From: PCRC01 sp017848435
GTDB lineage: Bacteria; Pseudomonadota; Gammaproteobacteria; Burkholderiales; Burkholderiaceae_C
Length of the DNA stretch: 64,000 nucleotides
NCBI GenBank assembly: GCA_965284315.1
Contig: OZ260072.1
Span: 992,001 to 1,056,000 of the forward strand
Reading direction: 5' to 3'
Made by a program: the position numbers and the translations under genes. The stretch's first letter is position 1. Each line of letters starts with the position of its first letter. Of this stretch, positions 43,032 to 51,079 are shown in pieces. The notes beneath the pieces are model-generated. The model searched no databases. It was given only the letters and a program-made list of their open reading frames with translations, and was not told the DNA's origin.

Positions 43032-45047
43032 TCAGGGCTGCAAGAGGCCAGACAATGGGTTGTTGGTCAAGAGTGTTGGCAACGCCGAGATGGGCGCCAG
43101 CAAACCAGCTGCATCGGGCAAGCCGCCTGCACCACCACCGACGCCTGGCAGGCCACCGCCCAGCAATTCCGTCACTGGCGCCAGCAAACCCGCCACGTCA
43201 GGCAGACCACCTGCGCCACCACCGACGCCTGGCAGGCCACCGCCCAGCAACTCGGTGAGCGGTGCGAGCAAACCCGCCACGTCAGGCAGACCACCTGCGC
43301 CACCACCGACGCCTGGCAGGCCACCGCCCAGCAATTCCGTCACTGGCGCCAGCAAACCCGCCACGTCAGGCAGACCACCTGCGCCACCACCGACGCCTGG
43401 CAGGCCACCGCCCAGCAACTCGGTGAGCGGTGCGAGCAAACCCGCCACGTCAGGCAGACCACCTGCGCCACCACCGACGCCTGGCAGGCCACCGCCCAGC
43501 AACTCGGTGAGCGGTGCGAGCAAACCCGCCACGTCAGGCAGACCACCTGCGCCACCACCGACGCCTGGCAGACCACCGCCCAGCAACTCGGTGAGCGGTG
43601 CGAGCAAGCCTGCGGCATCAGGCACACCACCGGCTGGCAGGGCCGCAGTGCCTACGGGCAAGCCACCGAGCAAGCCGCCGGCACCGGGCACTGCGGGCAA
43701 ACCAGGCAGACCATCAACCGGCAGGATCAGTCCGTTTGGCGCGGTCAAACCGCCGCCCAGCAAGTTGTCCAGCGCACCGGTATTCCCAGCCAAACCACCT
43801 GTGCCGACAACCGGATCAAGCGCACCGCCCGTCAAGCCACTGACGGCGTCCAGAAGACCTTGGTCAAGCAGACCCGAATCGGGGCCCAGCAAGCCACCAA
43901 CCAGCGGAAGGCCATCACCCAAACCAGGCAATCCACCGGCACCGCCAGGCAAACCGGGCAGGCCTGGCAGGCCTGGCAGGCCTGGCAGACCAGGAAGCCC
44001 ACCACCATCACCAGGCAAACCGGGCAGTCCACCGTTCACAGGAAGGATAAGGCCATCTTGACCCGTCAGCGCGCCAGCCAACAGGTTGTCGACAGCACCA
44101 GTGTCTCCCACCAGTCCACCAGAACCAATAACAGCACTCAGTGCACCGCCAACCAAGCCGTTGACCGTATCGAGCAGACCCTGGTTCAGCAAACCGAAGC
44201 CCGAACCCGTACCGCCCGACGGACCACTTGGGTCAGCAGTAGGGCCGGTAGAACCAGTGGGGCCAGTGGGGTCAGCGGTAGGACCAGTTGCGCCAGTAGG
44301 GCCAGTAGCACCAGTGGGGCCAGTAGGGTCAGCGGTAGGGCCGGTAGAGCCAGTTGGAATGGCAGGACCAGTGGGGCCAGTTGGAATGGCAGGACCAGTG
44401 GGACCAGTTGGAATGGCAGGGCCTGTTGGATCGGTTGTTGTTGGGCCGGTGGGGCCAGTTGGAATAGCAGGGCCTGTACCGCCACTGGCGCCGTCGTTGC
44501 CATCGTCGCTGTTGTTCAACAGACCAGCCAAGCCAGCCAAGCCGAGCAAGCCCAGTGCGGCCAAGCCCAGCCCGTCACCAGCAGTACCCGCTGCGCCTTT
44601 TTTCTTGACAGCAACAGACGCTGCATCGGCCGCATCTGGAGCCGCAATGAACAAGTCGCCAGTGACGACATCTACGGTCACCTGCTCCACACCTGGAGCA
44701 AGGGTTTTAACGCCAATAACCGCGTCCGTGCCACCGGAAAACACGCCATTCAAAGGGGTTTTGTTTGCGCCAGGACCAGGGAAGGTCACATTGGCAGAGC
44801 CGTCTTTGGGGACAACAACCCGATCGCCAGCCAGCAACTGTTGCGTGCTGTCCACTGCGATGCGGGAACCACCCCGAACAATTTCTACACCATTCGTTGC
44901 GCCGGTGATAACACCCAGGCCACTTGGGGCTGGCGCTGTCGCCGCAGCAGCTGCAGGAGCAGCCTGAGCCAGCAACGTGACGTCACCAGCGTCCAAAGGA
45001 CCAGTCGATAGCGCGGACTGAACTGCGGTGTCTTGAGATGCGATCAT
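43032..45047 (-). CDS. collagen-like, Gly/Leu/Pro-rich protein; probable type I secretion substrate
   Basis: A 671-residue low-complexity protein without signal peptide. Order: N-terminal module ~20-165 (GVEIVRGGSRIAVDS, LLAGDRVVVPKDGSANVTFPG, GVFSGGTDAVIGVK), resembling a FecR/LapA-retention-like beta domain; AVKKKG then a hydrophobic stretch (LGLAALGLLGLAGLAGLL); collagen-like GPT repeats (~185-280); two copies of a ~57-residue GLLxQGLLDxVxGLxGGAL module; a GLP run; then six 28-residue repeats and a degenerate seventh. No RTX nonapeptides. Shares its first ~165 residues with the protein at 46421-47761. AAAGGG precedes the ATG. Function is inferred as surface or matrix protein. Confidence 0.75.
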   Translation of the reverse strand: MIASQDTAVQSALSTGPLDAGDVTLLAQAAPAAAAATAPAPSGLGVITGATNGVEIVRGGSRIAVDSTQQLLAGDRVVVPKDGSANVTFPGPGANKTPLNGVFSGGTDAVIGVKTLAPGVEQVTVDVVTGDLFIAAPDAADAASVAVKKKGAAGTAGDGLGLAALGLLGLAGLAGLLNNSDDGNDGASGGTGPAIPTGPTGPTTTDPTGPAIPTGPTGPAIPTGPTGPAIPTGSTGPTADPTGPTGATGPTGATGPTADPTGPTGSTGPTADPSGPSGGTGSGFGLLNQGLLDTVNGLVGGALSAVIGSGGLVGDTGAVDNLLAGALTGQDGLILPVNGGLPGLPGDGGGLPGLPGLPGLPGLPGLPGGAGGLPGLGDGLPLVGGLLGPDSGLLDQGLLDAVSGLTGGALDPVVGTGGLAGNTGALDNLLGGGLTAPNGLILPVDGLPGLPAVPGAGGLLGGLPVGTAALPAGGVPDAAGLLAPLTELLGGGLPGVGGGAGGLPDVAGLLAPLTELLGGGLPGVGGGAGGLPDVAGLLAPLTELLGGGLPGVGGGAGGLPDVAGLLAPVTELLGGGLPGVGGGAGGLPDVAGLLAPLTELLGGGLPGVGGGAGGLPDVAGLLAPVTELLGGGLPGVGGGAGGLPDAAGLLAPISALPTLLTNNPLSGLLQP
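43082..43639 (-). repeat. 84-bp tandem repeat (28-residue unit), six full copies plus a degenerate one
   Basis: The period is exactly 84 bp; the same 28-nt block starts at 43139, 43223, 43307, 43391, 43475 and 43559. The unit encodes DVAGLLAPLTELL and GGGLPGVGGGAGGLP, with L or V in the APxT position. V- and L-type copies alternate, showing duplication of a 168-bp dimer. Confidence 0.95.
43946..44005 (-). repeat. GLP triplet tract
   Basis: Nine-base repeats (GCAGGCCTG on the plus strand) encode GLPGLPGLPGLPG. Part of the collagen-like protein. Confidence 0.85.
44205..44490 (-). repeat. collagen-like Gly-Pro-Thr tract
   Basis: Degenerate 9- and 18-base repeats encode GPTGPT, GPAIPT and GATGPT units. 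Gly-X-Y phasing is kept for part of the tract but broken by insertions (TADPT), so it is not one uninterrupted collagen helix. Confidence 0.85.
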
Positions 45048-45093
45048 AAAAATCCCTTTGAAAAGCTGGAGATTGAGTAATTACTATGCCTAG

Positions 45094-45099
45094 ATTATA
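45094..45099 (-). promoter_or_regulatory. -10 box of the collagen-like gene
   Basis: Leftward TATAAT at 45099-45094, 47 bp before ATG 45047, in an AT-rich gap between divergent genes. No strong -35 box is evident. Confidence 0.4.
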
Positions 45100-45282
45100 G
45101 ATATCGTATCGGCGAGGGGGAAACTTTAATGCTTTCGTATAGCCACCAACCCCATATCTGGCGTGACATAGTTCATGAAAGTCGCCACAGATTCGGAAGC
45201 AGGCCGTAAACAAGCATCCCAAATCACCTCGGCCCTGCGGACATGCAACAATTCCCTGCGGCACGCAACCGACAGGGTCCAA

Positions 45283-46377
45283 ATGAACAGTTCACATTCC
45301 ACCAGCAGGCCTACAGTCGGCCTGTGCATGATTGTTAAAAATGAGCGCGACGTTATCGAGCGTTGCATGACCAAGGTGGCCCCCATCATTGACACATGGA
45401 CCATCGTCGACACGGGATCCAGCGACGAAACACAAGAAATAATTCGCGCGACTGCAAAGTCCCTCGGCATAGAAGGCCACTTGCACGAACGGCCCTGGGT
45501 CAATTTTGGACACAACAGAACAGAGGCCATTCAGCTGGCCCGTGAGCACAGCGACTACCTGTTTTTCATCGATGCCGATGAGATTCTTGAACTGCCGAGC
45601 GGGTACAAACTCCCTTACCTTGACAAAGACGCGTATGCGGTGACCATGGCCAGCGGCGACCTCCGTTACAGCCGCACCTGCCTGGCATCAACCAAATTGC
45701 CACTGAAGTACACCGGGGTCATGCATGAGTACCTAGACCCTGGCAAGCCGATTGAGCCGGAATTGCTCAACGGCGTACACGTCTGGTTTACCTCCGAAGG
45801 TGCCCGCAGTAAAAATCCGCGCAAGTACCACGATGACGCACGCGTTCTGGAAGAGGGCCTCAAGCTTGAACCCGATAACCTGCGTTATTGGTACTACTTG
45901 GCGCAATGCTGGCGCGAGGCCGGTGAGATCGACAAGGCCATTCAGATTTACCAGCACCGGGCGGCATTGCGCGGGTGGGCAGAGGAAGACTGGCACGCGA
46001 TGTACCAGGTTGCCAGACTGATGGACCGGGCCGGGTATCCAGACGGCTCCGTCATCAACGCGTATTTAAAGGCTTTTGACTACCGCCCCAGCAGGGCCGA
46101 ACCTTTGGTATGGCTTGCATGCTACCTGAGGCACAAGAACAGATGGCCATCCGCCAAGGCAATTCTCCTGGAGGCCGTCAAAATACCGATCAGCAAAGAC
46201 CGTCTTTTTGTTGAGATTGACTGCTACGGCTGGCGCCGTACCGATGAGTTTGCCCTGGCGCTTTACCATTTGGGAGACAAAGCCAATGCCCAAAGACTCT
46301 GGGAATCTTTGCTGAAACCTGGGCAGCTGCCGAACGACCAAGCCGACAGAATCAAAAAGAATCTGGGATTTTGTTGA
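45283..46377 (+). CDS. family 2 glycosyltransferase with TPR repeats
   Basis: A 364-residue cytosolic protein. The GT-A start PTVGLCMIVKNERDVIERCM, TIVDTGSSDETQEIIRA and the DxD-like FFIDADEILELP (sugar-nucleotide/metal site) show a GT2 fold. From residue ~185 the protein has TPR-like helices (LEEGLKLEPDNLRYWYYLAQCWREAGEIDKAIQIYQHRAAL). Similar TPR-GT2 proteins modify proteins or peptides. It stands alone in rightward orientation between the two related low-complexity genes, suggesting it glycosylates them (inference). ATG 45283 places the GT motif as usual; ATG 45175 is in frame too. Base composition is more AT-rich than its surroundings. Confidence 0.85.
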   Translation: MNSSHSTSRPTVGLCMIVKNERDVIERCMTKVAPIIDTWTIVDTGSSDETQEIIRATAKSLGIEGHLHERPWVNFGHNRTEAIQLAREHSDYLFFIDADEILELPSGYKLPYLDKDAYAVTMASGDLRYSRTCLASTKLPLKYTGVMHEYLDPGKPIEPELLNGVHVWFTSEGARSKNPRKYHDDARVLEEGLKLEPDNLRYWYYLAQCWREAGEIDKAIQIYQHRAALRGWAEEDWHAMYQVARLMDRAGYPDGSVINAYLKAFDYRPSRAEPLVWLACYLRHKNRWPSAKAILLEAVKIPISKDRLFVEIDCYGWRRTDEFALALYHLGDKANAQRLWESLLKPGQLPNDQADRIKKNLGFC

Positions 46378-46386
46378 TTCAAAATT

Positions 46387-46416
46387 CAATACACGCCCGG
46401 AAACGGGCGTGTATTG
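46387..46416. terminator. bidirectional terminator hairpin
   Basis: CAATACACGCCCG-GAAA-CGGGCGTGTATTG: perfect 13-bp stem with a GAAA tetraloop between two convergent genes (glycosyltransferase and second low-complexity gene), flanked by AT-rich bases. Confidence 0.8.
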
Positions 46417-46420
46417 ACAA

Positions 46421-47761
46421 TTAAGCTGCAGTCAACAGACCGCCCAGAATTGACTCAAAGGGCAATGCGGGGCCGCTTGCAGACGATGTGGAGGAAAGCG
46501 GCGCGACAGGGCTTTGAACCTGGCCAGAGCCGGAAACGTTGTCCAGCAAATTAAGTACGGGTACCAAGCTGTTGCTGGGCGTGCTCTCACCGGTGAGACT
46601 GTTGCCCGTGTTGCCTGCAGGCGCAATACCGCCTGCAACGCCACCAAAACTGCCCAATACGCCCGTCAGTGGCTCCAGCAAACCGCCTGCGCCAGTACCT
46701 TGGACGCCCCCCAACAAGCCCGAGCCGTTGAGCAGGTTGTTCAGGCCATCGGACACAAAGTCGACCTGCAGATTGAGCGGATTGATCAGCGTCTGCGTTG
46801 TACCCGAACCGAGCAAGGTATCCACAACGGGCATGATGGGCGCCTGAACAAGACCGGTCACGTCTGTGCCCAGCACATCCACGCTGTCGAGGGAATTGGG
46901 GCTATTGGCAAAAAACTCGACCCCCACCAGCGGTGCCACCAGCCCGTTGACGGCGTCTGTTACCGAATAAACCAAACCATCCACAGGCGCCAACGAGCCA
47001 CCCAACCCGCCCAAAGCATCTGCAGCACCATTGTTACCACCCACGCCGCCTGGATTAGCCAGAGCGTCTGTGAGGTTGTCGACCACGATCGCTGTCGGCG
47101 TCAGAAAGCCCAGGCCAGGGTCAGCCGGGGGGGGATCCGTGACAGGCGGTTGCGTCACCGGCGGCTCTGTTACGGGGGGTTGTGTCACTGGGGGTTGTGT
47201 CACCGGCGGCTCAGTCGGCGTCGGATCATCACCCCCACCACTGCCCAACGCAGCTGCAGCCAACCCCAGAAGTGCCAGAGGCAGCAGGCCATAGCCCTCT
47301 TCGCCGGCTTGCCCTTTCTTTCGGACCGCGAGCGACGATTCAATTTGAGACAGGTCGGGTGGTGCCACGATGAAGTCACCGGCCTCCAGCTCGACCAGAA
47401 CCTGCGTGACCCTTCCGCCAATGGGCTTTGCGCCAATCACGGCCTGGGTGCCTCCGGCAAACACGCCCTCCAAAGGCGTCTGGTTCGCGGCAGAAGCAGG
47501 AAAATCAACCTTGGCCGTACCGCCATCGGGAACAATGACTTTGTCACCCACCTGGAGCGCCACCGGACCTTGCACAGGCACCCGGGCACCCGCACGAACA
47601 ATCTCGACACCCGGCGAAGCACCGGAAAGAACACCCAAAGGAGAAACAGGCCCCGCAGCAGCAACCGCCGCCTCCGGTGCTACTGTCGCCTGCGCCAACA
47701 ACACCCCATCCATCTCGGATGCGACAGATTCTTTAGCATTCGTTTCCTGGGTGGTATTCAT
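46421..47761 (-). CDS. second low-complexity protein sharing the N-terminal module; probable type I secretion substrate
   Basis: A 446-residue protein with no signal peptide. Residues ~20-165 match the collagen-like protein (LGVLSGASPGVEIVRAGARVPV, LQVGDKVIVPDGGTAKVDFP, GVFAGGTQAVIGAKP, LAVRKKG followed by LLPLALLGLAAAALG). Then PPVTQ/PPVTE repeats (~180-212) and a Gly/Leu/Asn-rich region with modules such as ADALGGLGGSLAPVDGLVYSVTDAVNGLV. It ends ESILGGLLTAA. No calcium-binding nonapeptides. The shared module may be the secretion or anchoring part; both genes lie by the type I exporter. ATG 47761. Role unknown, likely surface or biofilm. Confidence 0.72.
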   Translation of the reverse strand: MNTTQETNAKESVASEMDGVLLAQATVAPEAAVAAAGPVSPLGVLSGASPGVEIVRAGARVPVQGPVALQVGDKVIVPDGGTAKVDFPASAANQTPLEGVFAGGTQAVIGAKPIGGRVTQVLVELEAGDFIVAPPDLSQIESSLAVRKKGQAGEEGYGLLPLALLGLAAAALGSGGGDDPTPTEPPVTQPPVTQPPVTEPPVTQPPVTDPPPADPGLGFLTPTAIVVDNLTDALANPGGVGGNNGAADALGGLGGSLAPVDGLVYSVTDAVNGLVAPLVGVEFFANSPNSLDSVDVLGTDVTGLVQAPIMPVVDTLLGSGTTQTLINPLNLQVDFVSDGLNNLLNGSGLLGGVQGTGAGGLLEPLTGVLGSFGGVAGGIAPAGNTGNSLTGESTPSNSLVPVLNLLDNVSGSGQVQSPVAPLSSTSSASGPALPFESILGGLLTAA

Positions 47762-47901
47762 GGCTGTCCTTGATGCATGCGCTAAAAATAATAGCTAAAG
47801 TATACGTTTGTTGATTTGACGCTATACCGACACCCAGCGCACGCTGGCGATGCATTCGTGACTTTTTTGCCAAAGAGAGGCAAAGCAGCGCAGCCGTTCG
47901 A

Positions 47902-48873
47902 CTATGGTTTTCCCGTAGGCGGACTGATTTTTTGGCGGAAGGCCAGCAGCTCACCCACAATGCCACGCCTGAAAACCATCACGCACACGGCGAAAATCAC
48001 GCCGATGATGACAGTCACCCAGGAGCCGACCTTGTCCGCGAGTTGGGTTTGAAGCAGCACGATGGTGGCCGCGCCCACCACGGGGCCAAAAACTGTGCCC
48101 AAGCCTCCCAAAAGTGTCATCAACACCACCTCGCCAGACATGTGCCAGTGAACGTCGGTCAGCGATGCCAACTGGAAAACCAGTGCCTTGGTGGCGCCAG
48201 CAGTACCCGCCAGAGAGGCCGACAGCACAAAAGCCAGCAACTTGTAACGGTCGACGTTGTAACCAAGCGAAATCGCACGAGGCTCGTTTTCGCGAATGGC
48301 TTTCAGCACCTGGCCGAACGGCGAATGGACCGTGCGGTAGATCAGGGTAAAGCCCAGCAAGAAGACAGCGAAGACGAAGAAATACATCGCCAGGTTGTCC
48401 GACAGGTCAAACACGCCAAACAGCTTGCCACGCGGCACGCCTTGCAGCCCATCCTCACCGCCGGTGAACGGCATCTGCAGTGCCACGAAAAACACGAGCT
48501 GCGCCAAGGCCAGCGTGATCATCGCGAAATAAATGCCGGCGCGGCGAATGGCCACGGCACCGAAGGCCGCGCCCAGCACAGCCGCAGTCAGGGTACCCGC
48601 CAAGATGCCCGCTTCTGGCGACCACCCCTGGGCCTTGCACAGGTACGCGCACACATAGGCCGAGCCGCCAAAAAAGGCGGCATGGCCAAACGACAACAAT
48701 CCGGCAAAACCCAGCAAGAGGTTGAATGCACAGGCAAACAGAGCGAAGCAGAGAATCTGCATCAACAGGGTTGGATAGAACAGGAAAGGCGCCACCACCC
48801 CGCCAACGATCAGGCCAGAAAACAGCAGCAGCGTGCGGCGGGACGAAGAAGTAACAGCTTGCGACGTTGTCAT
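47902..48873 (-). CDS. livM: Liv-type ABC permease, LivM subunit (second system)
   Basis: A 323-residue permease with about nine helices. NLLLGFAGLLSFGHAAFFGGSAYV is the LivM hallmark, SPFGQVLKAIRENEPRAISLGYNVDRYKLLAFVLSASLAG the cytoplasmic coupling loop region, and MTLLGGLGTVFGPVVGAATIV the C-terminal block. ATG 48873 was preferred to a TTG at 48900 which overlaps livH. Last gene of a leftward operon (ligase-livG-livF-binding protein-livH-livM), with a 10-bp gap to livH. Confidence 0.92.
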   Translation of the reverse strand: MTTSQAVTSSSRRTLLLFSGLIVGGVVAPFLFYPTLLMQILCFALFACAFNLLLGFAGLLSFGHAAFFGGSAYVCAYLCKAQGWSPEAGILAGTLTAAVLGAAFGAVAIRRAGIYFAMITLALAQLVFFVALQMPFTGGEDGLQGVPRGKLFGVFDLSDNLAMYFFVFAVFLLGFTLIYRTVHSPFGQVLKAIRENEPRAISLGYNVDRYKLLAFVLSASLAGTAGATKALVFQLASLTDVHWHMSGEVVLMTLLGGLGTVFGPVVGAATIVLLQTQLADKVGSWVTVIIGVIFAVCVMVFRRGIVGELLAFRQKISPPTGKP

Positions 48874-48883
48874 GTTGATTCTT

Positions 48884-49768
48884 TCAAGCCTGCTTGCCAA
48901 ACAACCCGGCTGGGCGCAGCAAGAGCACGACCACCATGATGACGAAAATGACCACGGCAGACGCTTCCGGGTAAAACACTTTGGTCAAGCCCTCGACGAT
49001 GCCGAGCGCCAGCCCGGTCACGATGGAGCCGAGGATGGACCCCATACCGCCAATCACCACGACCGCAAACACCACAATGATCAGATTGGAGCCCATCAGC
49101 GGATTCACCTGAACAATGGGCGCAGCCAACACACCGGCAAATGCCGCCAGCGCAACACCTGCACCGTACGTCGCGGTCACCATCAGCGGCACATTGATGC
49201 CCAGCGCCTGAACGAGTTGGGGGCGCTCTGTGGCCGCCCGCAAGGTGGCGCCGAGCCGGGTGCGCTCGATCAAGAACCAGGTCACAAAACACACACTCAG
49301 TGCCGCCACAACCACCCAAGCACGGTAGATTGGCATGTACATGAAGCCCAGATTGACACCTCCCTGCAGAATTTCGGGTACTTCGTACGAGCTGCCGGAA
49401 ATGCCGTAAAAATGGCGGAACACGCCTTCAGCGATCAGCGCCAGACCGAAGGTGAGCAACAGGCCATAAAGGTGGTCCAATTTGTAGAGGTGGCGCAGCA
49501 GGAGGCGCTCAATCACCACGCCCAACACACCCACCACGAGGGGCGATACCACCAGTGCCACCCAATAATTCAGGCCGAATTGCGTCAGGCCGATCCAGGC
49601 CACAAATGCGCCCACCATGTACAGCGCACCATGGGAAAAGTTGATGATGTTCAACAAGCCAAAGATGATGGCCAGGCCCAGACTCAACACCGCATAAAAC
49701 GACCCATTGATCAGCCCCAGCAACAGCTGGCCGAACAGCGCCTGGGACGAGACACCGAAAATTTCCAT
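48884..49768 (-). CDS. livH: Liv-type ABC permease, LivH subunit (second system)
   Basis: A 294-residue permease. LLLGLINGSFYAVLSLGLAIIFGLLNIINFSHGALYMVGAF is the LivH N-terminal signature; VVIGGMGSILGSIVTGLALGIVEGL is the C-terminal block. The start is ATG 49768 with AGGAG five bases away; GTG 49771 directly before it is the alternative. Partner of LivM. Preceded by a hairpin after the binding-protein gene. Confidence 0.92.
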   Translation of the reverse strand: MEIFGVSSQALFGQLLLGLINGSFYAVLSLGLAIIFGLLNIINFSHGALYMVGAFVAWIGLTQFGLNYWVALVVSPLVVGVLGVVIERLLLRHLYKLDHLYGLLLTFGLALIAEGVFRHFYGISGSSYEVPEILQGGVNLGFMYMPIYRAWVVVAALSVCFVTWFLIERTRLGATLRAATERPQLVQALGINVPLMVTATYGAGVALAAFAGVLAAPIVQVNPLMGSNLIIVVFAVVVIGGMGSILGSIVTGLALGIVEGLTKVFYPEASAVVIFVIMVVVLLLRPAGLFGKQA

Positions 49769-49795
49769 CACAACTCCTGAACGGGCTGGGCATCA

Positions 49796-49824
49796 GGCTG
49801 GTGGCCCCCTGGTGACCACCAGCC
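49796..49824 (-). other. intercistronic hairpin after the second binding-protein gene
   Basis: GGCTGGTGG (49796-49804) and CCACCAGCC (49816-49824) form a 9-bp stem with an 11-base loop and no T run, between the binding-protein stop (49838) and livH. Same position in the operon as the hairpins at 23461-23541. Confidence 0.7.
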
Positions 49825-49837
49825 CGTCATCCTCAGA

Positions 49838-51046
49838 TTACTTCTTGACCAGCGCGCACTTGGACGCCGACAGCGGCTGGAAGGCCTCGGCCGCCGGAAT
49901 CAGGGCGCGCACATGGTAGTAATCCCAAGGCGTTTTCGATTCAGCTGGCTTTTTGACCTGCAGCAGGTACATGTCGTGGACCATGCGGCCGTCGTCACGG
50001 ATGGTGCCGTTCTTGGCAAAGAAGTCGTTGACCGGCGTTTTCTTCATCTGCGCCATCACCTTTTGGGTGTCGTCACTGTTCACCGCCTTGACCGCCTTCA
50101 GGTAATGCAGGATGGACGAGTACTGGCCCGCCTGCACCATCGTGGGCATGCGTTTGTGCTTCTCGAAGAAACGCTTGGACCAAGCCCGCGTGTCGTCGTT
50201 CAGGTCCCAGTAAAACCCTTCGGTCAGGTACATGTTCTGGGTGGCCTTGAGGCCCAGCGAATGCACGTCGGTGATGAACATCAGCAAGCCGGCCAGCGAC
50301 TGCTTCTCTGTGATACCGAACTCCGCCGCCTGCTTGATCGAGTTGATGGTATCGCCGCCGGCATTGGCCAGGCCAATGATCTGCGCACCCGACGATTGGG
50401 CCTTCAGCAGGAAAGACGAGAAGTCCGAGCCCGGAAAGGGGTGGCGCACCGCGCCCACCACCTCACCGCCATTGGCCTTGACCACATCACCCGCGTCTTT
50501 TTCCAGTGAATGGCCGAAGGCGTAATCGGCGGTCAGGAAAAACCACTTTTTACCGCCCTGCTTCACCACCGCCTTGGCTGTGCCGTTGGCCACCGCATAG
50601 GTGTCGTAGGTCCAGTGCACCGTCACGTCGTTGCAGTCTTCGTTGGTGATGCGGGCAGAAGCCGCGCCCGACACCAGCGCGATGCGGTTTTTCTCTTTGG
50701 CGATCTTCATGACCGCCAAAGCGGCAGAGGTGGTCACCAGCTCGGTGACGGCATCGACCTTGTCGCGTTCGATCCATTCGCGCGCCTTGTTGGCAGAGAT
50801 GTCGCCCTTGTTCTGATGGTCGGCCGACACCATTTCAATCTTGAAAGCCGGTTTTTCCTTGGCAATGAAGTCGTCAATCGCCATTTGCGTGGCAACCACC
50901 GTGCCTTGGCCCGCCACATCGGAGTACAGACCGGAGAGGTCGGTCAGCACACCGATCTTGACCACGCCATCCGACACCTGCGCCTGCGCAGCGCCCATGG
51001 TAGCCAGCGCAATACCCACGGCATGCATGAGAGGTTTGAGTTTCAT
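49838..51046 (-). CDS. periplasmic substrate-binding protein of the second Liv-type transporter
   Basis: A 402-residue type I binding protein. The signal peptide (MKLKPLMHAVGIALATMGAAQAQ) is followed by VVKIGVLTDLSGLYSDVAGQGTVVATQMAIDDF, typical for Peripla_BP_6 proteins. Further blocks: GDISANKAREWIERDKVDAVTE, WFFLTADYAFGHSLEKDAGDVV and SGAQIIGLANAGGDTINSIKQAAEFG. AGGAGA precedes ATG 51046. It lies 33 bp after livF. It is not closely similar to the binding protein at 22119 and so likely has another ligand; aromatic or aliphatic carboxylates are possible given the linked ligase. Confidence 0.92.
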   Translation of the reverse strand: MKLKPLMHAVGIALATMGAAQAQVSDGVVKIGVLTDLSGLYSDVAGQGTVVATQMAIDDFIAKEKPAFKIEMVSADHQNKGDISANKAREWIERDKVDAVTELVTTSAALAVMKIAKEKNRIALVSGAASARITNEDCNDVTVHWTYDTYAVANGTAKAVVKQGGKKWFFLTADYAFGHSLEKDAGDVVKANGGEVVGAVRHPFPGSDFSSFLLKAQSSGAQIIGLANAGGDTINSIKQAAEFGITEKQSLAGLLMFITDVHSLGLKATQNMYLTEGFYWDLNDDTRAWSKRFFEKHKRMPTMVQAGQYSSILHYLKAVKAVNSDDTQKVMAQMKKTPVNDFFAKNGTIRDDGRMVHDMYLLQVKKPAESKTPWDYYHVRALIPAAEAFQPLSASKCALVKK

Positions 51047-51079
51047 CGGAGTCTCCTTGTGTTGATGAACAAAAATGAG

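Noticed and set aside
43082..43639. CRISPR-like regular repeat array
   Set aside because: The 84-bp repeats are directly adjacent without unique spacers and stay in frame inside one gene, so they are protein repeats.
43032..45047. RTX toxin/adhesin with calcium-binding nonapeptides
   Set aside because: No GGxGxDxUx repeats are present, though Gly content is high; the repeats are Leu/Pro/Gly based.
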